Source of the DNA: Bacteroidota bacterium
GTDB lineage: Bacteria; Bacteroidota; Ignavibacteria; Palsa-1295
Direction: 5' to 3'
NCBI GenBank assembly: GCA_021324685.1
Contig: JAJPIQ010000075.1
Span: 1-33,831 of the forward strand
Length of the DNA: 33,831 nt
Numbering within the stretch: position 1 is the stretch's first letter; each line of letters opens with the position of its first letter. This document shows positions 8,539 to 17,092 of the stretch, one piece after another. The position numbers were made by a program, and so were the translations under genes. Below the pieces are notes generated by a model, which worked only from the letters and a program-made list of their open reading frames with translations, was not told the DNA's origin and did no database searches.

Positions 8539-9465
8539 ATGAAACGGTTTTTCTTTCGGCGGCGAGCATGGCTCGCCGCTTTCATGCTTTATAGTTCCTT
8601 CTATGTCGTTTCGTCTGCGGCCCGGGCGCAGTTTCTCAAAAACCCCGAAAAAAAAGTTGTTTCTCTCAATCCGCTCCTCACAAGCTATCGTATCCTCCAA
8701 CGCCCAACTTCCACGCACGACACCGTTCCGTTGGAACTCGGGAATCCGGACGAAGTGCCAGGCCATAAAAGCGGATTTTTAGCCGCGATGCTCTCGCTTG
8801 CCATTCCGGGTCTTGGAGAATATTACGTCGGAGAAAGCATGTGGAGGGGGATGATCTTCACCGGTATCGAGGCCGGGCTCTGGATCGAAATGTTCCACTA
8901 TCAGTCGCTTTACAATAACAAGCAAAATGCGTTTTATGCTTATAGCGACCAGCATTTTTGCGTCGCAAAGTATGGCGGCCATATCGACACGGTCCTCTCC
9001 TCGGACAGTGTAGCACCGTCTGTGCATGTCTTGAGTTGCGACTGGCGAACGGTCAGCCGCGACGATTGGAATTCGATCAATCGAGGCGAGGCCTCTATGG
9101 ATTCGCTGAGCAACACGCACTCCGACCTGGGCGACTGGAACCACCGACTGATCAACCCGAACGACGACCTTCAGCAGTATTACGAAGAAATCTCGAAATA
9201 CGATCAATTTCTTTCTGGCTGGGATGCCCTTACCACTTATAATACGGCCTCTTTCATGCGCGCCGACGCGCAGAACCAGGCCGGCATCGCGAACGACTTC
9301 CTGTTTGGGATTTTTTTAAATCACGTCCTCTCGGCCATCGACGCGGCGCTGCTTGCACGAGACCACAACTCCGCGCTTCGGGTCCATGGCGACATTCTTT
9401 CTCACTCGAATTCCCACGGCGAAATGGGTTTCATTCCCACCGCGAAGATCGAATATCGCTTTTAA
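8539..9465 (+). CDS. DUF5683-like envelope protein downstream of porV
   Basis: The 308-aa product has a signal peptide (MKRFFFRRR, hydrophobic stretch, cleavage at ARA|Q, residue 30). A hydrophobic pair follows (AAMLSLAIPGLGEYYVGE, then RGMIFTGIEAGLW), resembling the DUF5683 domain common in Bacteroidota. The middle, residues about 130-230, is hydrophilic and has no recognised motif. A second weakly hydrophobic stretch (FGIFLNHVLSAIDAALLA) precedes a C terminus ending in IEYRF, which could be a last barrel strand. It starts 16 bp after porV in the same direction, so it is probably co-transcribed with porU and porV. A T9SS accessory role is inferred only from position. It ends directly against the convergent YdeI-type gene. 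Confidence 0.75.
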   Translation: MKRFFFRRRAWLAAFMLYSSFYVVSSAARAQFLKNPEKKVVSLNPLLTSYRILQRPTSTHDTVPLELGNPDEVPGHKSGFLAAMLSLAIPGLGEYYVGESMWRGMIFTGIEAGLWIEMFHYQSLYNNKQNAFYAYSDQHFCVAKYGGHIDTVLSSDSVAPSVHVLSCDWRTVSRDDWNSINRGEASMDSLSNTHSDLGDWNHRLINPNDDLQQYYEEISKYDQFLSGWDALTTYNTASFMRADAQNQAGIANDFLFGIFLNHVLSAIDAALLARDHNSALRVHGDILSHSNSHGEMGFIPTAKIEYRF

Positions 9466-10071
9466 TTACTTCTTTACGTATTTCCAGTTGCGGATCTTCC
9501 CTTCGGACATCCATTCGATGGCCGTCTCGAGCCGCTTTTCCCGCGTGGCGTCGGTCCTGGCTTCCAATAGCCAGTTCACGTAATCGCGTTTGTTCGACGG
9601 GCTGAAGGCTTCGAACGTTTTTTTCGCCGAAGGATTTTTCTTAAGGGCTTTGGTAAGATCATCGGGAACTTCGAAGGCGACCGGCTTCGTCTTCTTTCGG
9701 ACGACCGTCTTGCCCTCTTCGTTCAATTTCATCGCCTGCCGGATAAATCCTTCGAGGACACGATCGCTCGGAAGGTCCGCCATCGAGCGGATTTTCCCGA
9801 GGTTTCCCATCGCACCTTCTTCGGCAAGGATTCGCCTGGGGTCATCCAGAAGCGGCGCCTTCCAGAACCCGAATGCGACGTGCTCTTTAAAAGCTGCCAT
9901 GCTGCACATCATTTGTCCGCGATAGTCGAAATGCGGAAAGCTCCATTTCATTTTTTCTTCGCACTCCGGGCACACGCGAACGATAAGCTCTCTTAGGTGC
10001 TCGAGAACAGGCCGTGCAAACGGTGCGGCCTTTGCGATATAACGATCGACTTCATTACTGTTCTTCGGCAT
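9466..10071 (-). CDS. YdeI/DUF1801 and OmpD-associated-domain family protein
   Basis: The protein (201 aa from the ATG at 10071) matches the YdeI-like family. The N-terminal DUF1801 part has the typical KMKWSFPHFDYRGQMMCSMAAFKEHVAFGFW segment in pieces around residues 40-75. The C-terminal part (VPDDLTKALKKNPSAKKTFEAFSPSNKRDYV) is the OmpD-associated/YdeI motif with the characteristic FxxxSPSxxRxYxxWLxxAKxxxTRxxRL pattern. No signal peptide is present, so it is cytoplasmic. Biochemical function is not established. A TTG at 10080 would overlap the stop of the upstream gene; the ATG three codons later is preferred. It is third in a minus-strand series after recG and the transglutaminase-like gene. 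Its stop touches the stop of the opposite gene. Confidence 0.85.
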   Translation of the reverse strand: MPKNSNEVDRYIAKAAPFARPVLEHLRELIVRVCPECEEKMKWSFPHFDYRGQMMCSMAAFKEHVAFGFWKAPLLDDPRRILAEEGAMGNLGKIRSMADLPSDRVLEGFIRQAMKLNEEGKTVVRKKTKPVAFEVPDDLTKALKKNPSAKKTFEAFSPSNKRDYVNWLLEARTDATREKRLETAIEWMSEGKIRNWKYVKK

Positions 10072-10076
10072 GGCAT

Positions 10077-11126
10077 TCAAACAATGGCATTTGCGGAAAC
10101 GGCGTCTTTATTCGGAACGGGTTCTCGCTTGGGTCGGGGTTTCCGTGGCGTTAGCGTACATGCGAGCACTCCTGAAATACCGGCCATTGCAAGGAGCGTC
10201 CAGAACATCCATTTGATGCGATGAATATGATAATGCGGTGCAAGCGCATCGTGAATGAAATCGCGACGGTCATCGCTGCCGAGTAAAAACATTCGCGCAC
10301 CACGCGATACGCGGAGCGGAAGACCGTCGATCATTGGCGCGATCGCGGGAGTCAGCCAGGCGTAACGATGGGCGTAACGCCATCCAAAATCGTTGTTCTC
10401 ATGCACCATGGCGAATGGAACTAAGTATCGGTATTCCGAAAGAATATAGGGATCGGGCCGATCGTACGCCGAATGCGCATAATGGACAACGGCGACCGGT
10501 GTTCCCGTGAGCAGCGCACGCCGAAGTTCCGGAAGACTCATCGGCACACTGTCAGGACGAATAAAATAACAATGATAGAACGGATCGAGCACTTTCCAGG
10601 AGTGCGCCGCTCCATCATAAACTTCCAGCACGTTATGGCCGTCACCGCCCAATTTGTTGGGACCGCACAAGTCCCACATGCGCGCAAAAATGTTCGCGTG
10701 TGCGAGAAATGCAGCCGCACCGATATCGACATTATAGCAGTGCAACATTTTCGCGTTTTCGAGCAATGCAAGGCACGTGTCCGGATTGTCGATCGCCGGC
10801 ATCGGGTCGCGGTACACGGTGGGCTGTCGAATCGACGCAAGGAGAGCGACGGCTTTCGAAAAATCGCCATTCAAAAGATTACCCCGCGGGACCATGAACC
10901 GCATGTCTTCGAGTGTCTTTTGCTCGCGATCCTCGAAATGCCCATAGGAGCCAATAATGAGGCGAACCCGGTGCTGGGAAGAAATTAAGGTTCCGGCTAT
11001 CGCCAGAAAGACGAATGCCAGAAACCAAAAGGAACGGCGGACGATGAGCGAACGCAATGGCGAGTCTGTCATAGGGTACCAACACTTCGAAGCCGAAAGG
11101 TTCACGAAGCAGGCAGGAACGGACAT
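10077..11126 (-). CDS. Membrane-anchored transglutaminase-like protein
   Basis: The 349-aa product shows the Cys-His-Asp arrangement of the transglutaminase-like superfamily. Cys130 (LHCYN) is followed by an ARMWDLCG helix region, His164 in GHNVLEVY and Asp181 in WKVLDPFY; the spacings of 34 and 17 residues suit this fold. It has one membrane segment near the N terminus (FWFLAFVFLAIAGTLIS, about 33-49) and another near the C terminus (WMFWTLLAMAGISGVLACTL, about 311-330), with a basic tail after it. The catalytic domain is therefore predicted to sit between two membrane anchors, probably in the periplasm. Another Met at residue 19 (11072) is a plausible start and puts the first membrane segment nearer the terminus. 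It starts 32 bp after recG. The substrate is unknown; bacterial members include peptidases and cross-linking enzymes. Confidence 0.7.
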   Translation of the reverse strand: MSVPACFVNLSASKCWYPMTDSPLRSLIVRRSFWFLAFVFLAIAGTLISSQHRVRLIIGSYGHFEDREQKTLEDMRFMVPRGNLLNGDFSKAVALLASIRQPTVYRDPMPAIDNPDTCLALLENAKMLHCYNVDIGAAAFLAHANIFARMWDLCGPNKLGGDGHNVLEVYDGAAHSWKVLDPFYHCYFIRPDSVPMSLPELRRALLTGTPVAVVHYAHSAYDRPDPYILSEYRYLVPFAMVHENNDFGWRYAHRYAWLTPAIAPMIDGLPLRVSRGARMFLLGSDDRRDFIHDALAPHYHIHRIKWMFWTLLAMAGISGVLACTLTPRKPRPKREPVPNKDAVSANAIV

Positions 11127-11158
11127 TCTTACTACATTTTCTGTGAAAGAGCTGTTCC

Positions 11159-13438
11159 TCAGCCTACATGCAGATACGACTCAGCATCGCGGTACTGGCG
11201 CAGGAATTCTTCCCTCGTCGGCCGATTTTCGGGCCGTGCGAGCCGAGTATCCTGTTCCAAAAGTTCTCCGGCATCTTTGAGCGCCTGCTCCACAAGCGCA
11301 ATATCGGCAGTGAGATCGGCAATATTGAGCCGCACTTTCCCGGATTGTTTCAACCCCAGAATCTCGCCGGTACCACGGAATTTCATGTCGGCTTCGGCAA
11401 TTTTAAAACCGTCCGAAGTCGCGACGAGCGTCCGAAGCCGTTCGAGCGCAAGCGACGACTGCTCGATCTCATCGCTCGTCTCATTTTCCGCTTCTCCGGC
11501 CAGCTTTTCGCTCGCTACGAGGACGCAGGCGGAGTCCGCGCTCCCGCGGCCGACCCGACCCCGAAGCTGATGCAGTTGCGCCAGCCCGAATCGTTCAGCG
11601 TGTTCGATGATCATCACCGTTGCGTTCGGCACATCGACTCCGACCTCGATGACCGTTGTCGCAACAAGCACATCGAACTCCTTCTGTCGAAACCGGCGCA
11701 TCACGTCCTGTTTTTCCTGTGAGGACAATTTGCCATGCACCAGGCCGACGCGGAATTTTTTAAACGCTTTGGAGCGCAGATCTTCATAGGCTTTTTCTGC
11801 GGCTTCGGAATCGACTTTCTGCGATTTTTCACGTAGCGGATAAACAATAAAGACCTGCTCGCCGCGTTCTTCGATCCTTCGTATTGCCGCTTTGTAGATC
11901 TGAGCATGGTCGTGCTCGAAAAAGAGCATGGTTTTGATCGGTTTTCTTCCGGACGGAAGTTCACGAATGGTGCTTACTTCCATGTCGCCATAAATGGTGA
12001 GCGCCAGCGTACGCGGAATGGGCGTAGCCGTCATCAGCAAAACGTCCGGCGTAACGATTTCGGGGGTGTGCAGTGTGACACGGAACATATCGCGCTCGAA
12101 TTCTTCGACGTTTGCCGCCTCTGCGCTTTTTTCGATCAACGCTTTGCGCTGTGCCACGCCGAACCGGTGCTGTTCATCGGTCACGACGAACCCTAACCGT
12201 TGAAATCGGACGTTTTTCTGGAACAGGGCATGCGTCCCGACGGCAATGTGCGTTTCCCCGGAAGCAACGGAAGCGAGAATCGCCGCGCGCTCGCGTTTCG
12301 ATTGTCCGCCGATGAGCAGCGCTGTTTTTAATGGCGTATCCTTTAAAATTCTCGAGATCGTATCGAAATGCTGCACCGCCAGCACTTCCGTCGGCACCAT
12401 GAAGGCACATTGGTAACCATTTTCAATGGCCGCCAGCATGGCAAGCAATGCGACGATCGTTTTTCCGCTGCCGACATCGCCCTGCAAAAGCCGGTTCATG
12501 GGATAGGACTGCCCTTCCTTCGACATGTCGTACAGGATTTCGCGAAGGGCACGCCGTTGATCGTCGGTAAGCCTAAAGGGCAACGAAAGGAGCACTCGTT
12601 CGGCGATACCCTGAGCTTCGGAACTCTTCTCTTCGAGCACGGCCATCATCCGGGAAACGTCGTATTTCACGACCCCTTTCACCGCCCGCCGCATGCGGAT
12701 CCGCTCGACGGCAAGGCGCAATTCCAGAAAAAAGATCTCTTCGTATTTTAATCGCCGCTTTGCCTCTTCGAGCCGTTCCGGCGTTTTCGGGCGATGGACC
12801 TCCTCGATCGATTCCGTTCGCGGCATCAGCCGATGGCGTTTTAAGAGGGCGGGCGGAAGGATCTCGGTAAAAAGGTCTAAGCCTTTTCCGGCATCGATCG
12901 ATTTTTGGACCAGCGAACGAAATTCCTTATCTCGAATCCCGGCTTTTCGAAGTGAGGTCGGCAGATAGTAGAGCGGCAGCATCTGGCCTTGTACAAATTC
13001 TTCGGGACTCGCCAAATGCTCGATAAACGGCGGCTGAACGATCTGTAAGACGCTCTTATACTCGCCGGCATATCCGGCAATTAAAAATTCGTCCCCGGTT
13101 TGGAATTGTTTTGCACGCCATTCCGGATAATCGAAAAAGACGAGCTGCAAGAGGCCGCCGGACTGATCCTGCAACATCACGGCCGCGCGAGAACGCCGGC
13201 GGCCGGGAATGACGAGCGAAGAAATTACGCTGCCGCGCACGCTCACCGGTTCGCGTAAATGCTTTCGAAGTTGGTTTAATGGAATGAGCGCACGCGCGTC
13301 CAGATAGCGGCCGGGAATATGGAAGGCGAGGTCCTCGACATATTCAAAACCGGCCTGTGCAAGCGCCTCCGCTTTTTTCGGCGAAAGCCCTTTTAATCGA
13401 CGCAGAGAGTTCGGTGGCGGAACGGGGTCAACGAGCAC
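11159..13438 (-). CDS. recG: ATP-dependent DNA helicase RecG
   Basis: RecG remodels stalled replication forks and branch-migrates Holliday junctions. The 759-aa product has the N-terminal wedge/OB region, starting LRRLKGLSPKKAEALAQAGF and containing VRGSVISS. The SF2 helicase motifs follow: Walker A GDVGSGKT at about 317-324, DEQH box at about 420, LLMTATPIPRTL, and the RecG-specific VIEVGVDVPNATVM plus QLHQLRGRVGRG. The C-terminal LKQSGKVRLNIADL is also typical. The start is GTG at 13438; the N terminus aligns with other RecG proteins there, and no ATG is nearby. This start lies inside the first copy of a 31-bp tandem duplication shared with the rnr upstream region. It probably leads an operon with the two genes that follow. 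Confidence 0.97.
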   Translation of the reverse strand: MLVDPVPPPNSLRRLKGLSPKKAEALAQAGFEYVEDLAFHIPGRYLDARALIPLNQLRKHLREPVSVRGSVISSLVIPGRRRSRAAVMLQDQSGGLLQLVFFDYPEWRAKQFQTGDEFLIAGYAGEYKSVLQIVQPPFIEHLASPEEFVQGQMLPLYYLPTSLRKAGIRDKEFRSLVQKSIDAGKGLDLFTEILPPALLKRHRLMPRTESIEEVHRPKTPERLEEAKRRLKYEEIFFLELRLAVERIRMRRAVKGVVKYDVSRMMAVLEEKSSEAQGIAERVLLSLPFRLTDDQRRALREILYDMSKEGQSYPMNRLLQGDVGSGKTIVALLAMLAAIENGYQCAFMVPTEVLAVQHFDTISRILKDTPLKTALLIGGQSKRERAAILASVASGETHIAVGTHALFQKNVRFQRLGFVVTDEQHRFGVAQRKALIEKSAEAANVEEFERDMFRVTLHTPEIVTPDVLLMTATPIPRTLALTIYGDMEVSTIRELPSGRKPIKTMLFFEHDHAQIYKAAIRRIEERGEQVFIVYPLREKSQKVDSEAAEKAYEDLRSKAFKKFRVGLVHGKLSSQEKQDVMRRFRQKEFDVLVATTVIEVGVDVPNATVMIIEHAERFGLAQLHQLRGRVGRGSADSACVLVASEKLAGEAENETSDEIEQSSLALERLRTLVATSDGFKIAEADMKFRGTGEILGLKQSGKVRLNIADLTADIALVEQALKDAGELLEQDTRLARPENRPTREEFLRQYRDAESYLHVG

Positions 13439-13491
13439 GTGGAATTAAGATTCGCGTCTTAACGAGCACGTAGAATTAAGATTCGCGTCTT
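13430..13491. repeat. 31-bp tandem duplication in the recG-rnr divergent region
   Basis: Bases 13430-13460 and 13461-13491 are the same 31-bp sequence with a single difference (G at 13441, A at 13472). Each copy carries the inverted repeat TAAGA-TTCGCG-TCTTA; in the first copy the arms extend to TTAAGA / TCTTAA (13445-13462). The palindrome centres are therefore 31 bp apart, close to three helical turns. The first copy contains the recG GTG start; the second copy ends 28 bp before the rnr ATG. Confidence 0.95.
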
Positions 13492-13519
13492 ATGGTTCGA
13501 TGGTGGAACGCTCTCACGT

Positions 13520-15823
13520 ATGCCAAAAGCCAAACCCTCTTTCACGAACGCTTCGATTTCCACACGCCTGCTCGAAGTGATGCAGGCGCACCCCACCGAG
13601 CTCTTCAAGACCAACGAGCTCTCGAAGATGCTCGCCATCAAGTCCGACAGCGGCGAATACCAGACGTTGCGGGAGGTCCTGAACACGCTCGAACGCGAAG
13701 GAACGATCGTCCGCGGTTCCCGCCGCCGCTATGGCCTGCCCCGCGCCGAACGAACAGAGATCGAAGGGACGCTGCATATTAAATCGACCGGCAACGGGAT
13801 CGTGACTCCGGCCGAAGGATTTGAAATGGGCGATACGATCCTTATTCGCGCCAGGAACCTTTCTACGGCGCTCGAAGGCGATACGGTACGGGTTCATCTG
13901 TTCGCTCCGCAAAAAGGCGAACGCCCCCAGGGGGAGATCGTCGAGATCCTCCGGAAAGCCGCGCACCGCATTGTCGGAACGATCGAACGCTCGCGCCAGG
14001 GATTTTTCGTTCGCCCGGAGGGCGGCCGGATCAAACGCGACATTTTTATTGCCCGCAAGGACCTCCACGGCGCAAGAGAAGGCGATCGAGTAACGATCGA
14101 ACTCTACGAATGGACTGATGAATATCTCCTGCCCGAAGGCTTTGTCCTGAATGTGCTCGGCACCAAAGTGCACGGCGGATTCAGCAACGATGCCGTCATA
14201 TCGGAATATGACCTTCCGCAATCGTTTCCTTCGGCCGTCGGAAAAGAGACGGAGGGATTATCCGACGAGATCTCCGAAAAAGAAGTAAAGAAACGGATCG
14301 ACCTTCGCGGCGAAATCATTTTTACGATCGATCCCGAAGACGCGAAAGATTTCGACGATGCCGTCTCGCTCGTCACCAATAAGGACGGTACCGTCCTCCT
14401 CGGGGTGCATATCGCCGATGTGAGCCATTTCGTGCGCGAAGCCTCCGCGCTCGATACGGAAGCGCTCGCGCGCAGTACGAGCGTCTATCTCGTCGGCGAA
14501 GTGATCCCGATGCTTCCGGAACGAATTTCAAACGAACTCTGCTCGCTTCGTCCCGACGAAGATAAGCTGGCCTACTCGGTCTTTCTTACCGTCGATCCCA
14601 CGACCGGAAAAGTCCTGTCGGCGAACATCGCAAAAACCGTCATTCGTAGCGTGATGCGTTTTACCTACGAAGAAGCCGAACAACGCATTAAGAGCGGTCG
14701 TGGAAAGCATGCGAAGCTCTTGCGAGACATGCGGGCGCTGAGCGAAAAAATGTACGAACGACGCCGGGAAGCCGGCTCGATCGACTTCGAGTCCGAAGAA
14801 TTCAAGTTCCGGTTCGAAGCGGGCGAGCCGGTCGAATCCATTCGAAAAGAACGTTTGGGTTCCATGCGCATGATCGAGGACTTTATGCTCGCCGCCAACC
14901 GTGCCGTTGCCGAATTTATAGCTCGGAAAGCAAAACAAGGGGCCGAGCGGCCGTTCCTCTATCGCATCCATGCCGAACCGGATGCCTCCAAGATCCGGGA
15001 ACTTGCACAGCTCGCAAAAACGCTCGGTTATAAATTATCGGCCGAAAATCCGACCCCGAAAACGGTCCAGAAATTTTTGGAATCGCTCAAAGGAAAACCG
15101 GAAGAGCATTTGCTCAATCAACTCATGCTTCGCACCATGGCAAAGGCCGTCTATGCCGAGCATAACGTCGGCCATTTTGGGCTTGCCTTCCTGCACTATA
15201 CCCATTTTACGTCGCCGATCCGGCGGTATCCGGACCTCATCGTGCACCGCATGCTCTTCGAGTATCAGCGGCCCGGCGGCATGAACGCCGAACGCGAACA
15301 TCATTACTTCGAACTCCTCCCGGAGGTCGCTGACCAGACGAGCGCCATGGAACGCCGGGCCACGGACGCGGAGCGCGCCTCCATCAAGTTGGCCCAGGTC
15401 TATATCTTAAAGCACAAGGTGGGCGAAGAATTCGACGGTGTCATTACCGGCGTCACCCACTTCGGAATTTTTGTCGAAATCCCCTCCGGAGCGGAAGGAC
15501 TCGTCCACATTAGGGAACTTCCGGGATATTACGAATTTGACGAGGCCCATTACTCGCTGATTCAGCGCCGCGGTTCCTATGGCTCGAAGGGCGAAGGCCG
15601 CCGGTTCCGTATCGGCGATAAGGTACGCGTACAACTCGTCAAAGTGATGGAGGAAAAACGGCAGGTCGATTTTCGATTGGCGGACGATGGTCCCGCCGCC
15701 GAAGGCGACGGAGCGCGACCGGGACCTACCGAGAACGAGAAACTTCGCCGCCAGGAACGTCACCACGAGCGCGTTGGCGGACGACCTCGAACAGGGCAAC
15801 GCCGGCGGCAACGCTCGCATTGA
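13520..15823 (+). CDS. rnr: Ribonuclease R (RNB-family 3'-5' exoribonuclease)
   Basis: RNase R degrades structured RNA from the 3' end and takes part in rRNA and mRNA turnover. The 767-aa product has an N-terminal winged-helix-like region (LLEVMQAHPTELFKTNELSKML), two cold-shock domains (about 80-230) and an RNB domain. The four metal-binding Asp residues are D271, D277, D279 and D280 in IDPEDAKDFDDAV. The conserved HYTHFTSPIRRYPDL is present, as is an S1 domain from about residue 635 (FDGVITGVTHFGIFVEI). The last 35 residues are a strongly basic, Arg-rich tail, as in other RNase R proteins. The ATG at 13520 is the natural start. The final 98 bp overlap the 3' end of rlmB on the opposite strand. 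Confidence 0.97.
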   Translation: MPKAKPSFTNASISTRLLEVMQAHPTELFKTNELSKMLAIKSDSGEYQTLREVLNTLEREGTIVRGSRRRYGLPRAERTEIEGTLHIKSTGNGIVTPAEGFEMGDTILIRARNLSTALEGDTVRVHLFAPQKGERPQGEIVEILRKAAHRIVGTIERSRQGFFVRPEGGRIKRDIFIARKDLHGAREGDRVTIELYEWTDEYLLPEGFVLNVLGTKVHGGFSNDAVISEYDLPQSFPSAVGKETEGLSDEISEKEVKKRIDLRGEIIFTIDPEDAKDFDDAVSLVTNKDGTVLLGVHIADVSHFVREASALDTEALARSTSVYLVGEVIPMLPERISNELCSLRPDEDKLAYSVFLTVDPTTGKVLSANIAKTVIRSVMRFTYEEAEQRIKSGRGKHAKLLRDMRALSEKMYERRREAGSIDFESEEFKFRFEAGEPVESIRKERLGSMRMIEDFMLAANRAVAEFIARKAKQGAERPFLYRIHAEPDASKIRELAQLAKTLGYKLSAENPTPKTVQKFLESLKGKPEEHLLNQLMLRTMAKAVYAEHNVGHFGLAFLHYTHFTSPIRRYPDLIVHRMLFEYQRPGGMNAEREHHYFELLPEVADQTSAMERRATDAERASIKLAQVYILKHKVGEEFDGVITGVTHFGIFVEIPSGAEGLVHIRELPGYYEFDEAHYSLIQRRGSYGSKGEGRRFRIGDKVRVQLVKVMEEKRQVDFRLADDGPAAEGDGARPGPTENEKLRRQERHHERVGGRPRTGQRRRQRSH

Positions 15824-16532
15824 GCGAAGCCGTTTTTCCCGTCATGGGAATTTTGACGAGCTGTTCGCACCGCTCTTTTACCAGGCGGTGCAGACCCGTT
15901 TCCTCGCTCCCGACGAGCAGGCACAGCGGGCCGGCCAGCGACGTTTCGTAGAGCGACCGATTCGCTTCCCCGGCGAGCCCCACACAGGTAACGCCGAACG
16001 CTTCCTGCAAGCGCCGAATGGTCTCGGCAAGGTTCCCATATTTCACGATCGCGATATGATTCGCCGCGCCGGCACTCGCTTTATAGACCGCCGGCGTAAG
16101 AACGGCCCCGCGTTTGGGAAGCAAGACCGCGGTCGCGCCGGCGGCTTCGGCCGACCGAACGATCGCGCCGATATTATGCGGGTCTTCGATGCCATCGAGC
16201 GCGATGAGTAATGGCGGCCATCGCCCGGCCTTCGCTTCGTTCCCCGGAGATAACACGTCTTCCAGTTCCTGGTACGAGCGTTGCGTGACAAGGACGATCA
16301 CGCCCTGAGAATCGGTCCCGGAAGCGGCGCGGCGCTCGAGTTCCCGGAACTTGGTCCGGTCGAGTTCCCCCAGGGCGACCTTGTGTTTGCGGGCGACCGC
16401 TAACAGTTCCCCGATCTGCGGACCATGCACGCCGTGCGCCACATAGATTTTTTCGATACGCGCACGCGAGGCTTCGTCCCGAAGCAGTTCCAGCGCCGCG
16501 CGGCGGCCGACGATATATTCGGTTCCGTTCAT
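15726..16532 (-). CDS. rlmB: SPOUT-family RNA 2'-O-ribose methyltransferase, RlmB type
   Basis: TrmH/RlmB enzymes methylate a ribose 2'-OH using SAM; RlmB acts on 23S rRNA G2251 (E. coli numbering). The 268-aa product has the N-terminal L30e-like substrate-binding part (GRRAALELL to about residue 90). The SPOUT knot motifs follow: ALDGIEDPHNIGAIVRSAEAAG (motif I, with Asn and Arg), LLVGSEETGL (motif II) and IPMTGKTASLNASVAAGVALFE (motif III). The ATG overlaps the stop of the upstream LOG gene as ATGA (16529-16532), implying translational coupling. The C-terminal 32 codons, including the SLNASVAAG knot, are encoded opposite the RNase R tail. The exact rRNA target is inferred from family; another TrmH-type target cannot be excluded. 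Confidence 0.93.
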   Translation of the reverse strand: MNGTEYIVGRRAALELLRDEASRARIEKIYVAHGVHGPQIGELLAVARKHKVALGELDRTKFRELERRAASGTDSQGVIVLVTQRSYQELEDVLSPGNEAKAGRWPPLLIALDGIEDPHNIGAIVRSAEAAGATAVLLPKRGAVLTPAVYKASAGAANHIAIVKYGNLAETIRRLQEAFGVTCVGLAGEANRSLYETSLAGPLCLLVGSEETGLHRLVKERCEQLVKIPMTGKTASLNASVAAGVALFEVVRQRARGDVPGGEVSRSR

Positions 16533-17092
16533 TTCAGGATTTCGAGTTCGGGAAAGGCCTGCTGTGGACCGAAATGCCGAACGAGCGCTTCGATAGCGTG
16601 TTCCGGCGTGCGGCCGTAGTGAACGAGATCGCTCACCAGGCGCGGCTCGTCACGAACGTATGTTAAAAAATGGCTCCAGGTCTCGCCGAGCAACAGGAGC
16701 GGTTTCCGGGGTAAAAATCCTTTGGTCATATAATCCCAGGCCATAGCAACTTCGGCGAGCGTTCCCGTCGAATTTCCGATCGCGCACCAGGCATCGGCAA
16801 GATCGAGTAGTTCCATGAGCCGGTCGGTCGCGCTTTTAACACGGACTTCCCGCGTGAGATAGGGATTCGGTTCACGGCCTTTCGAGAAATAGACTTCGGC
16901 GGTAATTCCAATCGCCGGTCCGCCACCTTCGCGTGCCCCCTTGCTTGCGGCTTCCATGACGCCTTCGTAGCCGCCGGTAACCACGGCAAAGCCCGAGATA
17001 GCGAGGAGCCTTCCGAGTTCTTCGGCCTCCGCATACAGCGCATCGCCGGAGCGGCAATCGCCGGGTCCAAAAACGGCAACAAGCTTTTTCAT
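16529..17092 (-). CDS. LOG-family (lysine-decarboxylase-like, SLOG) nucleotide-binding protein
   Basis: The 187-aa product belongs to the TIGR00725/LOG-type Rossmann-like family. Motifs visible are VAVFGPG at the N terminus, VVTGGYEGVMEAASKGAREGGG in the first nucleotide-binding loop, and IGNSTGTLAEVAMAWDY in the position of the PGGxGTxxE motif of cytokinin-activating LOG enzymes. The second motif differs from the active-enzyme consensus (GNSTGTLAE rather than PGGxGTxxE), so phosphoribohydrolase activity is doubtful. The protein has no signal or membrane segment and is probably cytoplasmic. It starts immediately after the stop of the barrel gene (TAAATG) and overlaps the rlmB start by 4 nt, so it sits in the middle of a tight operon. 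Confidence 0.85.
   Translation of the reverse strand: MKKLVAVFGPGDCRSGDALYAEAEELGRLLAISGFAVVTGGYEGVMEAASKGAREGGGPAIGITAEVYFSKGREPNPYLTREVRVKSATDRLMELLDLADAWCAIGNSTGTLAEVAMAWDYMTKGFLPRKPLLLLGETWSHFLTYVRDEPRLVSDLVHYGRTPEHAIEALVRHFGPQQAFPELEILK

Noticed and set aside
13459-13686. 75-codon minus-strand ORF upstream of recG
   Set aside because: It runs antisense through the rnr 5' end and the duplication, with no motif; only the repeat itself is of interest.
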